Shown here: one piece after another, positions 37,321-46,947 of the stretch | Layout: every line of letters begins with the position of its first letter | How positions within the stretch are numbered: the first letter of the stretch is position 1 | Assembly: GCF_000745015.1 (NCBI RefSeq) | Contig: NZ_JQNA01000002.1 | Coordinates: forward strand, 2,976,001 to 3,040,000 | Direction of reading: 5' to 3' | From: Burkholderia sp. 9120 | GTDB taxonomy: Bacteria > Pseudomonadota > Gammaproteobacteria > Burkholderiales > Burkholderiaceae | Length of the DNA stretch: 64,000 bases | The notes under the pieces: generated by a model | Seen by the model: the letters and a program-made list of their open reading frames with translations, nothing else | Told to the model about the DNA's origin: nothing | The model's database searches: none | Translations under genes and position numbers: made by a program

Positions 37321-38604
37321 ATGAATTGGGCAGCGAGACTGATTGGCGGGCGTTTCCACTACGGTTGGTTGACGGTCGCGGTGGTGTTCCTGGTGTTGCT
37401 GGCGGCGGCCGGCACGCGCGCCACGCCGAGCGTGATGATGCTGCCGCTCGAGCATCAATTCGGCTGGAGCCGCGCGACGATCTCGCTCGCGATCTCGGTG
37501 AATATTGCGTTGTACGGGCTGATGGGCCCGTTCGCGGCGGCCGCGATGCAGCGTTTCGGCGTGCGTCCCACGCTGCTGGTCGCGCTCGGCACGATGGCGG
37601 CGGGCGTGGCGCTGTCGTCGCTGATGACGCATCCGTGGCAGATGGTGTTGATCTGGGGCGTGATGGTCGGCGGCTCGACGGGCGTCGCGGCGTTGTCGTT
37701 GTCGGCGACGGTGGTGACGCGCTGGTTCACCACCCGCCGCGGCCTGGTGATGGGCATTCTCACGGCCAGTTCGGCCACCGGCCAACTGGTGTTCCTGCCG
37801 ATGCTTGCGGCCATCGCCGAGCATCACGGCTGGCGTAACGTCGTGTGGGTCGTGGCGATCGCGGCGGCGATCGTGATTCCACTGGTCGCGTTTCTGCTGC
37901 CCGAACGTCCGGCCGACATGAAGCTTCGCCCGTACGGCGAAGCGCACGACGCGCCGGTCGACGTCGTCGGCAGCAAGCAGAATCCGCTCGCCATCGCGTT
38001 CGGCACGCTCGCCATGGCGAGCAAGCGGCGCGATTTCTGGCTGCTGTTTTTCAGCTTCTTTATTTGCGGCGCGAGCACCAACGGCTATGTCGGCACGCAC
38101 CTGATCGCCATGTGCGGCGACTACGGCATGACGGAAGTGCAGGGCGCGTCGCTGCTCGCCGCGATGGGTATCTTCGATCTGTTCGGCACGACCTTGTCGG
38201 GCTGGCTGTCGGACCGCTTCAATAGCCGGGTGCTGCTGTTCTGGTATTACGGTCTGCGCGGTTTGTCGCTGATCTATCTGCCGCACGCATTCGGTATCGA
38301 CTTCTTCGGCCTGCCACTGTTCGCCCTGTTCTACGGGCTCGACTGGATCGCGACCGTGCCGCCGACCGTACGTCTCGCCACGGACGTCTTCGGCAAGGAA
38401 TCGGCGCCGGTGGTGTTCGGCTGGATCGTGGCCGGCCATCAACTCGGCGCGGCCTTCGCGGCGCTGGGCGCGGGCATGCTGCGCGCGAGCCTCGGGACTT
38501 ACACGGTGGCGTCGATGATCTCGGGCGGGCTGTGTCTCGTGGCCGCGCTGATCGTGCTGCGCATCAACCGGCCGGCCAAGGTGCCGGAACCGCAAGTGGC
38601 GTGA
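37321..38604 (+). CDS. MFS transporter
   Basis: A 427-residue transporter with about 12 helices. It starts with FHYGWLTVAVVFLVLLAAAG and QFGWSRATISLAISVNIALY, typical of the monocarboxylate or oxalate/formate-like MFS branch, and has the inter-domain loop between helices 6 and 7 (ERPADMKLRPYGEAHDAP). A GGGAGA site precedes ATG 37321; an upstream ATG at 37309 adds only four residues. Substrate unknown; control by the divergent TetR protein is likely, so induction by a xenobiotic or organic acid is possible. Confidence 0.9.
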   Translation: MNWAARLIGGRFHYGWLTVAVVFLVLLAAAGTRATPSVMMLPLEHQFGWSRATISLAISVNIALYGLMGPFAAAAMQRFGVRPTLLVALGTMAAGVALSSLMTHPWQMVLIWGVMVGGSTGVAALSLSATVVTRWFTTRRGLVMGILTASSATGQLVFLPMLAAIAEHHGWRNVVWVVAIAAAIVIPLVAFLLPERPADMKLRPYGEAHDAPVDVVGSKQNPLAIAFGTLAMASKRRDFWLLFFSFFICGASTNGYVGTHLIAMCGDYGMTEVQGASLLAAMGIFDLFGTTLSGWLSDRFNSRVLLFWYYGLRGLSLIYLPHAFGIDFFGLPLFALFYGLDWIATVPPTVRLATDVFGKESAPVVFGWIVAGHQLGAAFAALGAGMLRASLGTYTVASMISGGLCLVAALIVLRINRPAKVPEPQVA

Positions 38605-38766
38605 GTGCCTGGCGCTCATCGCAGCGGCCCCACGGGGCCGTTTTTGCATTGCAGCCCGCGTGAAAACTAACTGCGTACAGGTTGGAGCACGCGTGCCGAA
38701 GCCCGGTTATGCTATGTGGCCCCGGGCAGTTGCCCGTCGATCATGAATTTCGACCGAGAGAAGCGC

Positions 38767-39360
38767 ATGGCCAACAAACCCGCCCCTACCGAAGTTGCCA
38801 TCCACGAGCTGATTGCAGGCCGCTGGAGCCCGCGCGCGTATTCGAGCGAGCCGGTGAGCCGCGACCATCTGCACGCCGTGCTGGAGGCGGCTCGCTGGGC
38901 CCCTTCGTCGTATAACGCGCAACCGTGGCGTTTTGTCGTCTTCGATCGCAGCGTCGACGAAGTCTCGTTCAAGAAGGCCTTTGCCACGCTGGTGCCGTTC
39001 AACCAGGGCTGGAATGCGCCGGCGCCGGTGCTGATCGCGGTGACCACGCACACGCTCACCAACAAGGGCGAAGTGAATCGCTGCGCGCCTTACGACGCGG
39101 GTGCGGCCGCCATGGCGCTGGTGTTGCAGGCGCATGCGCTCGGCCTCGCCGCGCATCAGATGAGCGGCTTCGATCCGGCCGCGTTCCGTACGGCATTCGA
39201 ATTGCCGAGCGACGTCGACGTGATCTCGATCATTTCGCTCGGTCATTACGGCGAAGTCGACAAGCTCGACCCTGTGCTGCGCGAACGCGAGAAGTCGGTG
39301 CGTCAGCGCTTGCCTTTGGCGGACATCGCCTATGGCGGCGCGTGGAAGAAGGCGTTCTGA
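38767..39360 (+). CDS. Nitroreductase-family flavoprotein
   Basis: A 197-residue FMN enzyme. The FMN-binding pattern is clear: RWSPRAYSSEPVSRDHLHAV, AARWAPSSYNAQPWRFVVFD, and YDAGAAAMALVLQAHALGLA. The C-terminal SIISLGHYGEVDKLDP is also typical. It reduces nitro groups, quinones or enals in characterised members. I chose ATG 38767 by the family start (MANKPAPTEVAIHELI); ATG 38743 would add eight residues. A terminator follows. Confidence 0.9.
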   Translation: MANKPAPTEVAIHELIAGRWSPRAYSSEPVSRDHLHAVLEAARWAPSSYNAQPWRFVVFDRSVDEVSFKKAFATLVPFNQGWNAPAPVLIAVTTHTLTNKGEVNRCAPYDAGAAAMALVLQAHALGLAAHQMSGFDPAAFRTAFELPSDVDVISIISLGHYGEVDKLDPVLREREKSVRQRLPLADIAYGGAWKKAF

Positions 39361-39417
39361 GCGTTAGTACGCTTGGGTGTCACATCTTCCGTAGAACGTA
39401 GAAGACAGAAAGCAGTT

Positions 39418-39447
39418 AAAAACGCGCGGCGCCGACCGCGCGTTTTT
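39418..39447. terminator. Bidirectional intrinsic terminator
   Basis: AAAAACGCGCGG (39418-39429) and CCGCGCGTTTTT (39436-39447) around a six-base loop, between the nitroreductase gene and the convergent MFS gene. Confidence 0.93.
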
Positions 39448-39470
39448 CATTCCGCGCCGTTCCGATCGTC

Positions 39471-40940
39471 CTATTCGTCAACCACGCTCGAAAGCGGCGC
39501 GGCAACGCTCTCGAGCGACTTGCGCTCGGCGTCCACGCCCCAGATCGCGGCAATCACCGCAGCCGCAAGCATCAACCCCGAGCCGACCAGGTAGCCCGAG
39601 AACACTTCGCTACGCTGATGCGTATCGATCAGGCGGCCGAAGAACGCCGGCCCCGCGATACCGCCGAGTGCCGTGCCGAAGGCGTAAAACACGGCGATGG
39701 CCAGCGCCCGGATTTCCAGCGGAAACGATTCGCTGACCGTCAGATAAGCCGAGCTCGCCGCCGCCGACGCGAAGAAGAAAATCACCATCCACGCGATCGT
39801 CTGCGTGACGACCGTGAGCAGGTGCTGCTCGAACAGATAGCCGCTGATCGTCAGCAGGATCGCGGACAGGCCGTAAGTGGCGGCAATCATCTTGCGCCGT
39901 CCGAGCACGTCGAACAGCCGGCCCAGCAGCAGCGGCCCGAGGAAATTGCCGAGCGCGAAGGGCAGCAGATACCAGCCGATGTGGTCGCCCGGCACCTGAT
40001 AGAAATCCGTGAGCACCAGCGCGTAGGTGAAGAAGATCGCGTTGTAGAAGAATGCCTGCGCGGTCATCAAGGAGAGGCCCACCAGCGCGCGCCGGCGGTG
40101 GACGTTGAAGAGGGTATGGAACACCTCGCGCAGCGGCGTGTGGTCCCGCGCTCGCAGCTTCAGGCGCGTCAGATCGTGATCGGCGAGCTCATGCCCCTCG
40201 TGGCGAAAGCGCGCCTCGATTCCTTCGACGATCGAGCGCGCGTCGGGCTCGTCCCCGTGTGTCAGCAGCCAGCGCGGACTTTCGGGCACCCAGATGCGCA
40301 TCGGCAAAATGGCCAGCGCCAGCACTGCGCCGATAAAGAAGCACGCGCGCCAGCCCCAGTCCGCCGGCAGCAGATGCGGATCGAGCAGCACCAGCGAGCC
40401 GGCCGCGCCGAGCCCCGCGCCCACCCAGAACGTGCCGTTGATGCCGAGATCGGTCCAGCCGCGCACGCGGGCCGGCGTGAATTCCTGGATCGTCGAGTTG
40501 ATCGCCGTATACTCGCCGCCAATCCCGGCGCCGGTGAGAAAGCGAAACAGCAGAAAACTGGCCAGATTCCACGACAGCGCGGTCGCGGCCGTGGCCGCCA
40601 GATAGAGCGCCAACGTGATGAAAAACAACTTGCGACGGCCGAGCCGGTCGGTCAGCCAGCCGAAGCCAAGCGCGCCGAGCACCGCGCCGGCGATATAGGC
40701 GCTACCGGCCAATCCCACATCGGCGTTGGAAAAGCGCAACGATGGACTCGACTTCAACGCGCTCGCCACCGCGCCCGCCAGCGTGACCTCCAATCCGTCG
40801 AGTAGCCACGTCACGCCTAGCGCGACGACGATCAGCGAATGGAAACGTCCCCACGGCAAGCGGTCGAGCCGCGACGGCAAATCCGTCTCGACGACGGCGG
40901 CGGTTTTTTCGTGGACAGCGGCGGTAGGCGGCGCGCTCAT
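39471..40940 (-). CDS. MFS transporter, metabolite:proton symporter type
   Basis: A 489-residue 12-helix transporter. Signature sequences are GFGWLTDRLGRRKLFFITLA after helix 2, FRFLTGAGIGGEYTAINSTI in helix 4-5, and PESPRWLLTHGDEPDARSIV after helix 6, as in sugar and aromatic-acid porters. The second half has LGRLFDVLGRRKMIAATYGL. The substrate cannot be read from the sequence. It runs convergent with the nitroreductase gene and divergent from the Hsp70-like gene. Confidence 0.92.
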   Translation of the reverse strand: MSAPPTAAVHEKTAAVVETDLPSRLDRLPWGRFHSLIVVALGVTWLLDGLEVTLAGAVASALKSSPSLRFSNADVGLAGSAYIAGAVLGALGFGWLTDRLGRRKLFFITLALYLAATAATALSWNLASFLLFRFLTGAGIGGEYTAINSTIQEFTPARVRGWTDLGINGTFWVGAGLGAAGSLVLLDPHLLPADWGWRACFFIGAVLALAILPMRIWVPESPRWLLTHGDEPDARSIVEGIEARFRHEGHELADHDLTRLKLRARDHTPLREVFHTLFNVHRRRALVGLSLMTAQAFFYNAIFFTYALVLTDFYQVPGDHIGWYLLPFALGNFLGPLLLGRLFDVLGRRKMIAATYGLSAILLTISGYLFEQHLLTVVTQTIAWMVIFFFASAAASSAYLTVSESFPLEIRALAIAVFYAFGTALGGIAGPAFFGRLIDTHQRSEVFSGYLVGSGLMLAAAVIAAIWGVDAERKSLESVAAPLSSVVDE

Positions 40941-41129
40941 TGCTCGAGGTCTCCTGAAATCCGAAAATTGGCGGCGTATCCTGTCGAATTCAGCAAGTTT
41001 CGTTCCGTCGGGCGGGCTTTACGCGTGAATGCGAGCAGTCCACAAGCGTCAGTTGATGCTGGTCGGGCTTTCGTGTTACAAAGCCGCTCCCCTTTCTGTC
41101 CGCGCCAGCCGTGAGCGGCGATTCCTGCC

Positions 41130-42380
41130 ATGAACTATTGCGCGATTGACTTCGGTACTTCCAACTCGGCCGTGGCCGTTCCTGACGGCGGCGTGCTCAG
41201 GCTCGCGCCGGTCGAGGGCGCCTATACGACGCTGCCCACCTCGGTGTTTTTCAACACCGATGAAAACACCCGCGAGTTCGGGCGGGCGGCGCTGGCCGCC
41301 TACATTGACGGTTTCGACGGCCGGCTGATGCGTTCGATGAAAAGCATTCTCGGCTCGCCGCTCGCCGAGAATTCGACCGATCTCGGCGACGGCTCCGCGA
41401 TCAAGTACACGGACGTCATCGCGATTTTCGTCGATCATCTGAAGCGTTCGGCCGAAAAGACCACTGGCGCGCCGATCAGTCGCGCCGTGCTGGGCCGTCC
41501 AGTGTTTTTCGTCGACGACGATCCGCGCGCCGATCAGATGGCGCAGCAGCAGCTCGAAGCGGCCGCACGTTCGGTCGGTTTGCGGGAGATCCACTTCCAG
41601 TATGAGCCGATTGCGGCCGCGTTCGACTACGAGTCGCATCTGACGGAAGAAGGGCTCGTGCTGGTGGCCGACATTGGCGGCGGTACGTCGGACTTTTCGC
41701 TGGTGCGCGTGGGTCCGCAGCGCATGACCCGCGTGGAGCGCAAGGACGACGTGCTGGCGCACCACGGCGTGCACGTCGCGGGTACGGATTTCGACCGCCG
41801 CGTCGAACTGGTGACGATTCTGCGCGAGCTCGGCTATCAGGCGCTCGATCCGGAAGGCCGCGAGATCCCGAGCCGGGTCTATTTCGATCTGGCGACCTGG
41901 CATCTGATCAACACCGTCTATGCACCGAAGCGCGTCAGCGAACTCTCGCTGATGCGGCACCTGTTCACCGAAGTCAAGCATCACGACCGTCTGATGCGCG
42001 TGGTGGAACAACGCTTCGGCCACGCGCTGGCGGCGCACGCGGAAGAAGCGAAGATCGGCGTGGCGGCGGGCGGTGAGACTGTGATCGATCTGGACGAAGT
42101 GGAAGACGACCTGCGCCTCGCCTTCGACGAAGCGCAACTGATCAAAGCCGGCCAGGACGAAACGCAGCGCATCGTGCAGGCGGCGCGCGACACGGTGCAG
42201 GCCGCCGGCGTCGCAACGCGCGACGTCGACGCGATTTACTTCACCGGCGGTTCGACGGGTTTGGCGTTTCTATCGGGCGCATTGGCGGCGGCATTTCCCG
42301 ACGCTAAACCGGTATTCGGCGATCGTCTCGCCAGTGTCGCGACAGGTCTCGGTATTCACGCGCGACGTCTCTTCGGATAA
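41130..42380 (+). CDS. Hsp70-like actin-fold protein (YegD family)
   Basis: A 416-residue protein with the nucleotide-binding fold of Hsp70 but without a substrate-binding domain. Phosphate 1 loop: YCAIDFGTSNSAVAVPDGG. Phosphate 2: VLVADIGGGTSDFSLVRVGP. The adenosine region is AIYFTGGSTGLAFLSGALAA. The connecting region REIHFQYEPIAAAFDYE is typical. It matches E. coli YegD, of uncertain function. It is monocistronic and followed by a terminator. Confidence 0.9.
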   Translation: MNYCAIDFGTSNSAVAVPDGGVLRLAPVEGAYTTLPTSVFFNTDENTREFGRAALAAYIDGFDGRLMRSMKSILGSPLAENSTDLGDGSAIKYTDVIAIFVDHLKRSAEKTTGAPISRAVLGRPVFFVDDDPRADQMAQQQLEAAARSVGLREIHFQYEPIAAAFDYESHLTEEGLVLVADIGGGTSDFSLVRVGPQRMTRVERKDDVLAHHGVHVAGTDFDRRVELVTILRELGYQALDPEGREIPSRVYFDLATWHLINTVYAPKRVSELSLMRHLFTEVKHHDRLMRVVEQRFGHALAAHAEEAKIGVAAGGETVIDLDEVEDDLRLAFDEAQLIKAGQDETQRIVQAARDTVQAAGVATRDVDAIYFTGGSTGLAFLSGALAAAFPDAKPVFGDRLASVATGLGIHARRLFG

Positions 42381-42438
42381 CCCAACTAATCAATCGCATA
42401 CCGCGAAGATAATCATCGTGAGTAGTTGCAACAGATAT

Positions 42439-42467
42439 AAAAAAACCCCGCCGAGGCGGGGTTTTTT
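42439..42467. terminator. Bidirectional intrinsic terminator between Hsp70-like gene and csp gene
   Basis: AAAAAAACCCCGCC and GGCGGGGTTTTTT pair around a very short loop, giving T runs on both strands. It ends two convergent genes. Confidence 0.93.
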
Positions 42468-42490
42468 GCGTCCAGAAGGAAGCGTGAAGC

Positions 42491-42694
42491 TTACGCCGGC
42501 TTGATGTCGGCAGCTTGCTTGCCCTTCGGGCCCGTCTTCACTTCAAACGTAACCTTTTGGTTTTCTTGCAGCGTCTTGAAGCCTTCCGTGCGGATTTCCG
42601 AGAAATGCGCGAACAGATCTTCGCCACCGCCGTCCGGCGTGATGAAGCCAAAGCCCTTTGCGTCATTGAACCACTTGACGGTACCGGTTTCCAT
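42491..42694 (-). CDS. Cold-shock domain protein (CspA family)
   Basis: A 67-residue single cold-shock domain with [20 protein letters not shown] carrying RNP1 (KGFGFI) and the RNP2 region [10 protein letters not shown]. It binds single-stranded RNA and DNA as an RNA chaperone. The C-terminus is [10 protein letters not shown]. The start codon sits at 42694. An open frame continues 123 codons upstream, but that region has no cold-shock homology. A long untranslated leader is expected for this family. Confidence 0.96.
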   Translation of the reverse strand: METGTVKWFNDAKGFGFITPDGGGEDLFAHFSEIRTEGFKTLQENQKVTFEVKTGPKGKQAADIKPA

Positions 42695-43176
42695 ATTACT
42701 TGTTCCTAAAGATGGTGAATAAGGCCGAAGCCCAGAAAGTGCATGAAAATCAAGGAAGGGGGTAATGGGACCAACCGGAGTACCGTTGATGGGCGAACTA
42801 CGAAAGACCAATTCACTCGCCGCTTGAATTCCTGCCCGAACGTTATACGGCCATTTCGAGAGAAGGTCAACACTCGCCGGGCAACTTTCCACAAATTCGG
42901 GCAACGGGCGTAAAAATTGCTTACAAAGCTTGCGCTTCGTCTGATTTTTTTGCCAGGGAGAACCCTTAGTTAGGCTGCGGCGCGTGGGTGCAACCGTTAA
43001 ACTACGCGCCGCGCGTCGGTTGCACCTGATTAGAATGGACCGTCGCCGCATCGACATGCGTATCACCCCGTCCCGCTCGAAGCGACGTCACGTGGTGCCG
43101 GTATGGTTCGGATGCAAATTTGCATAGGTCCGAAGTCAGTGCTAAAGCACTCACTCCGGCCGACACAGGAGAAGAC
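42695..43176. other. Regulatory region between csp and APC permease genes, with two palindromes
   Basis: A 482-base stretch with no supported gene, between two divergent starts. AT-richer DNA at 42695-42960 probably holds the csp leader and promoter. On the permease side, ATGCAAATTTGCAT (43112-43125) is a perfect 14-base palindrome, and AGTGCT-aa-AGCACT (43138-43151) lies just upstream of the Shine-Dalgarno site (AGGAGA) of the permease. These look like operator sites, possibly for the permease gene. Confidence 0.55.
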
Positions 43177-44772
43177 GTGAAAAGTTCTATACAACGGAAC
43201 ATCGGCCCTGTCGCGCTGCTGCTGACCGGCTTGGGTTCGATCATCGGGTCGGGCTGGCTGTTCGGCGCGTGGAAGGCTGCAAAAATTGCTGGCCCGGCTG
43301 CCATTTGTGCATGGGTGATCGGCGCGGTCGTGATTCTCGCGATCGCGTTGACTTACGCCGAACTCGGCGCGATGTTCCCCGAGTCCGGCGGCATGGTGCG
43401 TTACGCGCGCTACTCGCATGGTGCGCTGGTCGGTTTCATCAGCGCGTGGGCCAACTGGATCGCCATTGTCTCGGTGATTCCCATCGAGGCGGAAGCCTCC
43501 ATTCAATATATGAGTACCTGGCCGTATCCATGGGCGCATGCGCTATTCGTGGATGGGTCATTAACTCACAACGGGCTATTCCTGTCCGCCGCGCTCGTGA
43601 TCATTTACTTCATGCTGAACTATTGGGGCGTGAAACTCTTTGCGCGCGCCAATTCGGCGATCACGGTCTTCAAGTTCCTGATTCCCGGCGCGACGATTCT
43701 CGGTTTGATGTTCACGGGCTTCCATCGTGAAAACTTCGGTGAAGCGAGCAGCTTTGCGCCGTACGGCTGGTCGGCGGTGCTGACCGCAGTGTCGACGAGC
43801 GGTATCGTGTTCGCGTTCAACGGTTTCCAGAGCCCGATCAACCTCGCGGGTGAAGCGCGCAATCCTGCCAAGAGCGTGCCGTTCGCGGTTATCGGTTCGA
43901 TCCTGCTGGCGCTGGTGATCTACGTGCTGCTGCAGATCGCGTACATCGGCGCGGTGAACCCGGCCGATGTGATGAAGGGCTGGAGCCACTTCAACTTCGC
44001 GTCGCCGTTCGCGGAACTGGCGATCGCGCTGAACCTGAACTGGCTGGCAATCCTGCTGTACGTCGACGCGTTCGTCAGCCCGAGCGGCACCGGCACGACC
44101 TACATGGCGACCACCAGCCGCATGATCTACGCAATGGAACGCAATAACACGATGCCGAAGATGTTCGGCAACGTGCATCCGTTCTACGGCGTGCCGCGTC
44201 AGGCAATGTGGTTCAACCTGCTGGTCTCGTTCATCTTCATGTTCTTCTTCCGTGGCTGGAGCTCGTTGGCGGCGGTGATTTCGGTCGCGACCGTGATCTC
44301 GTATCTGACCGGCCCGATCAGCCTGATGGCGTTGCGCCGTGCGGCGACGGATCTGGAGCGTCCGCTTCATATCCCGGGCATGAAGGTGATCGCGCCGTTC
44401 GCGTTCGTTTGCGCGTCGCTGATCCTGTACTGGGCAAAGTGGCCGCTGACCGGCGAAATCATTCTGCTGATGGTCGTCGCGCTGCCGGTGTACTTCTACT
44501 TCCAGGCGAAATCGGGCTTCGGCGGTTGGGGCCGTGACCTGAAGGCGGCATGGTGGCTGGTGGCCTACCTGCCGGTGATGGCGATCCTGTCGCTGATCGG
44601 CAGCAAGGAGTTCGGCGGTCGCGGCGTCTTGCCTTACGGCTGGGACATGCTGGTCGTCATCGCGTTCTCGCTGGTGTTCTACTACTGGGGCGTGCACAGC
44701 GGCTACCGTTCGGAATATCTGGACGAGCGCGACGAGCATGACGAAGTGCTCGAAGGCATTGGCGCGCATTAA
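43177..44772 (+). CDS. APC-superfamily amino acid permease
   Basis: A 531-residue protein of about 14 helices. The first helix region GPVALLLTGLGSIIGSGWLF contains the substrate-binding unwound GSIIGSG. Other marks are MFPESGGMVRYARYSHGALV and FAFNGFQSPINLAGEARNPA, close to aspartate/glutamate-proton symporters such as YveA (inference). A GTG start at 43177 has an AGGAGA site seven bases upstream; the frame extends further upstream without homology. The C-terminus is acidic. Confidence 0.9.
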   Translation: MKSSIQRNIGPVALLLTGLGSIIGSGWLFGAWKAAKIAGPAAICAWVIGAVVILAIALTYAELGAMFPESGGMVRYARYSHGALVGFISAWANWIAIVSVIPIEAEASIQYMSTWPYPWAHALFVDGSLTHNGLFLSAALVIIYFMLNYWGVKLFARANSAITVFKFLIPGATILGLMFTGFHRENFGEASSFAPYGWSAVLTAVSTSGIVFAFNGFQSPINLAGEARNPAKSVPFAVIGSILLALVIYVLLQIAYIGAVNPADVMKGWSHFNFASPFAELAIALNLNWLAILLYVDAFVSPSGTGTTYMATTSRMIYAMERNNTMPKMFGNVHPFYGVPRQAMWFNLLVSFIFMFFFRGWSSLAAVISVATVISYLTGPISLMALRRAATDLERPLHIPGMKVIAPFAFVCASLILYWAKWPLTGEIILLMVVALPVYFYFQAKSGFGGWGRDLKAAWWLVAYLPVMAILSLIGSKEFGGRGVLPYGWDMLVVIAFSLVFYYWGVHSGYRSEYLDERDEHDEVLEGIGAH

Positions 44773-44836
44773 GTTGCGGCGTTTAGCCTGAAGGATGTTT
44801 GCCGGACGGTTGTTGGCTAGGTCCGGTCCGGTACGC

Positions 44837-44874
44837 AAAAAAAGCCCGCCTGAGGTCACTCAGGCGGGCTTTTT
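44837..44874. terminator. Bidirectional intrinsic terminator after APC permease
   Basis: Eleven-base perfect stem (GCCCGCCTGAG and complement) flanked by A7 and T5, loop GTCA. It lies between the permease and the convergent dioxygenase gene. Confidence 0.94.
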
Positions 44875-44917
44875 GTTTGGACGCGCGCTTTGGTGTTTCG
44901 CTGCTGCGGCTACGCGA

Positions 44918-45703
44918 TCAGGCGTTGCCGAACACGTAATTCGTCATCGCAAGCGAACGCTGGTAGGTCCCGAGCGATTGAATCGCCAGCGAATAATCGT
45001 CGTCGGCCGCGCCCAGTGCCGCGAAGACGGGCAGCAGATGCTCGTCGGTGGGATGCATCAGCACCGCGTGCGGCGCCTGGCGGCGATAGTCGAGCAGCGC
45101 GTCGATGTCGTGCGCGGCCAGTCGGTCCTCGAACCAGTCGGTGAATTCGGCGACGCGCGGGTCGGCATCTTCCCGACGCGCGGAGAAATCCGCCGCGCGC
45201 AGGTTGTGCGTGATCTGGCCGGAGCCAATCACCATCACGCCATCGTCCTTCAGCGAGCGCAGCGCGCGGCCGACGCGGAAGTGATGCGCCGCGTCCTGAT
45301 GCGGCTGAATCGACAACTGCGCGACGGGCACGTCGGCGTCAGGGAACATCAGCAGCATCGGCACCCAGGCGCCGTGATCGAGCCCGTGCGGCTGGGCGTC
45401 GGCAAGCACGCCATGTTCGCCGAGCAGCACGGCGGCGCGCCGCGCCACCTCGGGTGCGCCCGGCGCCGGGTACTGGATTTCGTATAACTGACGCGGAAAG
45501 CCGTAGAAATCGTGGATGGTTTCCGGCGCGGTGGACGTGCTCGCCACCGGCTGTGCCGTGCCCCAGTGGGCCGACAGCATCAGCACGGCTTGCGGACGCG
45601 GCAACTGCGCGCTCAGCACGCCGAATTCGGCGGACGGCAGGGAAGGGTCGATCGGCAGCGTGGGCGCGCCGTGGGAAAGGAAAAGCGAAGGCAAGCGGTT
45701 CAT
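44918..45703 (-). CDS. Extradiol ring-cleavage dioxygenase of the DODA/YgiD type
   Basis: A 261-residue class III extradiol dioxygenase. Metal-site regions are LPSLFLSHGAPTLPIDPS, LMLSAHWGT with the family His, HGLDHGAWVPMLLMFPDADV and VMVIGSGQITHNLR. Family members open catechol rings (DOPA dioxygenases), and bacterial YgiD does so with low activity. I chose the ATG at 45701-45703 (MNRLPSLFLSHG); the longer frame to 45769 is not conserved-looking. Physiological substrate unknown. Confidence 0.9.
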   Translation of the reverse strand: MNRLPSLFLSHGAPTLPIDPSLPSAEFGVLSAQLPRPQAVLMLSAHWGTAQPVASTSTAPETIHDFYGFPRQLYEIQYPAPGAPEVARRAAVLLGEHGVLADAQPHGLDHGAWVPMLLMFPDADVPVAQLSIQPHQDAAHHFRVGRALRSLKDDGVMVIGSGQITHNLRAADFSARREDADPRVAEFTDWFEDRLAAHDIDALLDYRRQAPHAVLMHPTDEHLLPVFAALGAADDDYSLAIQSLGTYQRSLAMTNYVFGNA

Positions 45704-45836
45704 GTCAGCAGCGCAGCCGGGAGGGCGGGGCGTAAAGGTTGTGTTGCTATCAATATAGGTTCGCACCACGGTTTGATAAACGGGTGAAAACGGAATTGAT
45801 TGTGTCGCTGGTGTTGTTAATGAGGGGCGCTTGACG

Positions 45837-46436
45837 TTAGTCTTTCGCGTCCCGCAAACCCTGCCACACAGGCGACATAGCCGGCCCCAGCGCGAACAGA
45901 TCCAGCACGCGCGCCACGGTGTGATCGACCATTTCGTCGATCGACGGCGGCTGGTTGTAGAACGCCGGCAGCGGCGGGAAGATCACGCCGCCCATTTCAG
46001 TGACCGCCGTCATATTGCGCAGATGCGCGAGATTGAACGGCGTTTCGCGCACCAGCAGCACGAGCCGGCGGCGTTCCTTCAGGGTGACGTCGGCGGCGCG
46101 GGTGATCAGGTTGTCGGAAAAGCCGTGCGCGACGCTCGCGAGCGTCTTCATCGAACAAGGCGCGACGACCATGCCGTCGGTCGCGAACGAGCCGGACGCG
46201 ATACTCGCGCCCACGTCGCGCACCGAATGAACGACATCCGCGAGCGGATGTACGTCTTCTTTGCTCAACTGGAGTTCGTGCTGGATATTGAGCCAGCCCG
46301 CGCTCGAAATCAGCAGATGGCTCTCGACGCCGCCCAGCCGGCGCAACGTCTCGAGCAACCGGATGCCGTAGATGGCGCCGGTTGCGCCGGTGATCGCGAC
46401 GATCAGCCGGCGGGGCGCCGCAGCGCGTGTTTCCAT
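45837..46436 (-). CDS. ubiX: Flavin prenyltransferase UbiX
   Basis: A 199-residue enzyme that makes the prenylated FMN cofactor of the UbiD decarboxylases, needed in ubiquinone synthesis. The FMN-binding start RLIVAITGATGAIYGIRLLE, the region ASGSFATDGMVVAPCSMKTL and RRLVLLVRETPFNLAHLRNM are the family marks. ubiD itself is not in the window. The gene is in a minus-strand series with grxD, prmC and prfA. Confidence 0.95.
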   Translation of the reverse strand: METRAAAPRRLIVAITGATGAIYGIRLLETLRRLGGVESHLLISSAGWLNIQHELQLSKEDVHPLADVVHSVRDVGASIASGSFATDGMVVAPCSMKTLASVAHGFSDNLITRAADVTLKERRRLVLLVRETPFNLAHLRNMTAVTEMGGVIFPPLPAFYNQPPSIDEMVDHTVARVLDLFALGPAMSPVWQGLRDAKD

Positions 46437-46497
46437 GGCTCGCGGCGCCTTAGTTGAACTCGTGAAGTTCGTGAGTGAACGGTCGAACCGGGGCCGC

Positions 46498-46809
46498 TCA
46501 GGCCGCGGCGAACAGTTGTTGCAGTTCGCCCGATTCGTACATTTCCATCATGATGTCCGAGCCGCCGACGAATTCGCCCTTCACGTAGAGCTGCGGAATG
46601 GTCGGCCAGTTTGAGAACTGCTTGATGCCCTGGCGGACTTCGTCGTCTTCGAGCACGTTGACGGTTTTGATTTCCGCGACGCCACACGCCTTCAGGATCT
46701 GGATGGCGCGGCCGGAAAAACCGCACATCGGGAACTGGGCCGTGCCCTTCATGAAGAGGACGACGCCGTTTTCGTCGACGATTTGCTTGATGCGTTGTTG
46801 CGTATCCAT
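46498..46809 (-). CDS. grxD: Monothiol glutaredoxin GrxD
   Basis: A 103-residue monothiol glutaredoxin with the active-site CGFS motif in [20 protein letters not shown], then the glutathione-binding [20 protein letters not shown]. Members bind a [2Fe-2S] cluster with glutathione and hand it to BolA proteins such as IbaG, whose gene is at 11130-11369. Confidence 0.96.
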   Translation of the reverse strand: MDTQQRIKQIVDENGVVLFMKGTAQFPMCGFSGRAIQILKACGVAEIKTVNVLEDDEVRQGIKQFSNWPTIPQLYVKGEFVGGSDIMMEMYESGELQQLFAAA

Positions 46810-46947
46810 GACTGACCTTGCGGTTCCGTGATGTGTAGGGAATAGGCTGAAATGATAGCGGATTTCGGTATAGCCGGCCGAGCACCGCTTCGACCTTTGG
46901 ATGACTTCAGTGTGAATCGTGATCCGAGGGCGGGTTTGACGTCGGCT

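Noticed and set aside
42695..43066. 123 open codons in frame upstream of the cold-shock gene
   Set aside because: No homology, no ribosome site at its start; the cold-shock domain begins exactly at 42694. Likely chance openness of the leader.
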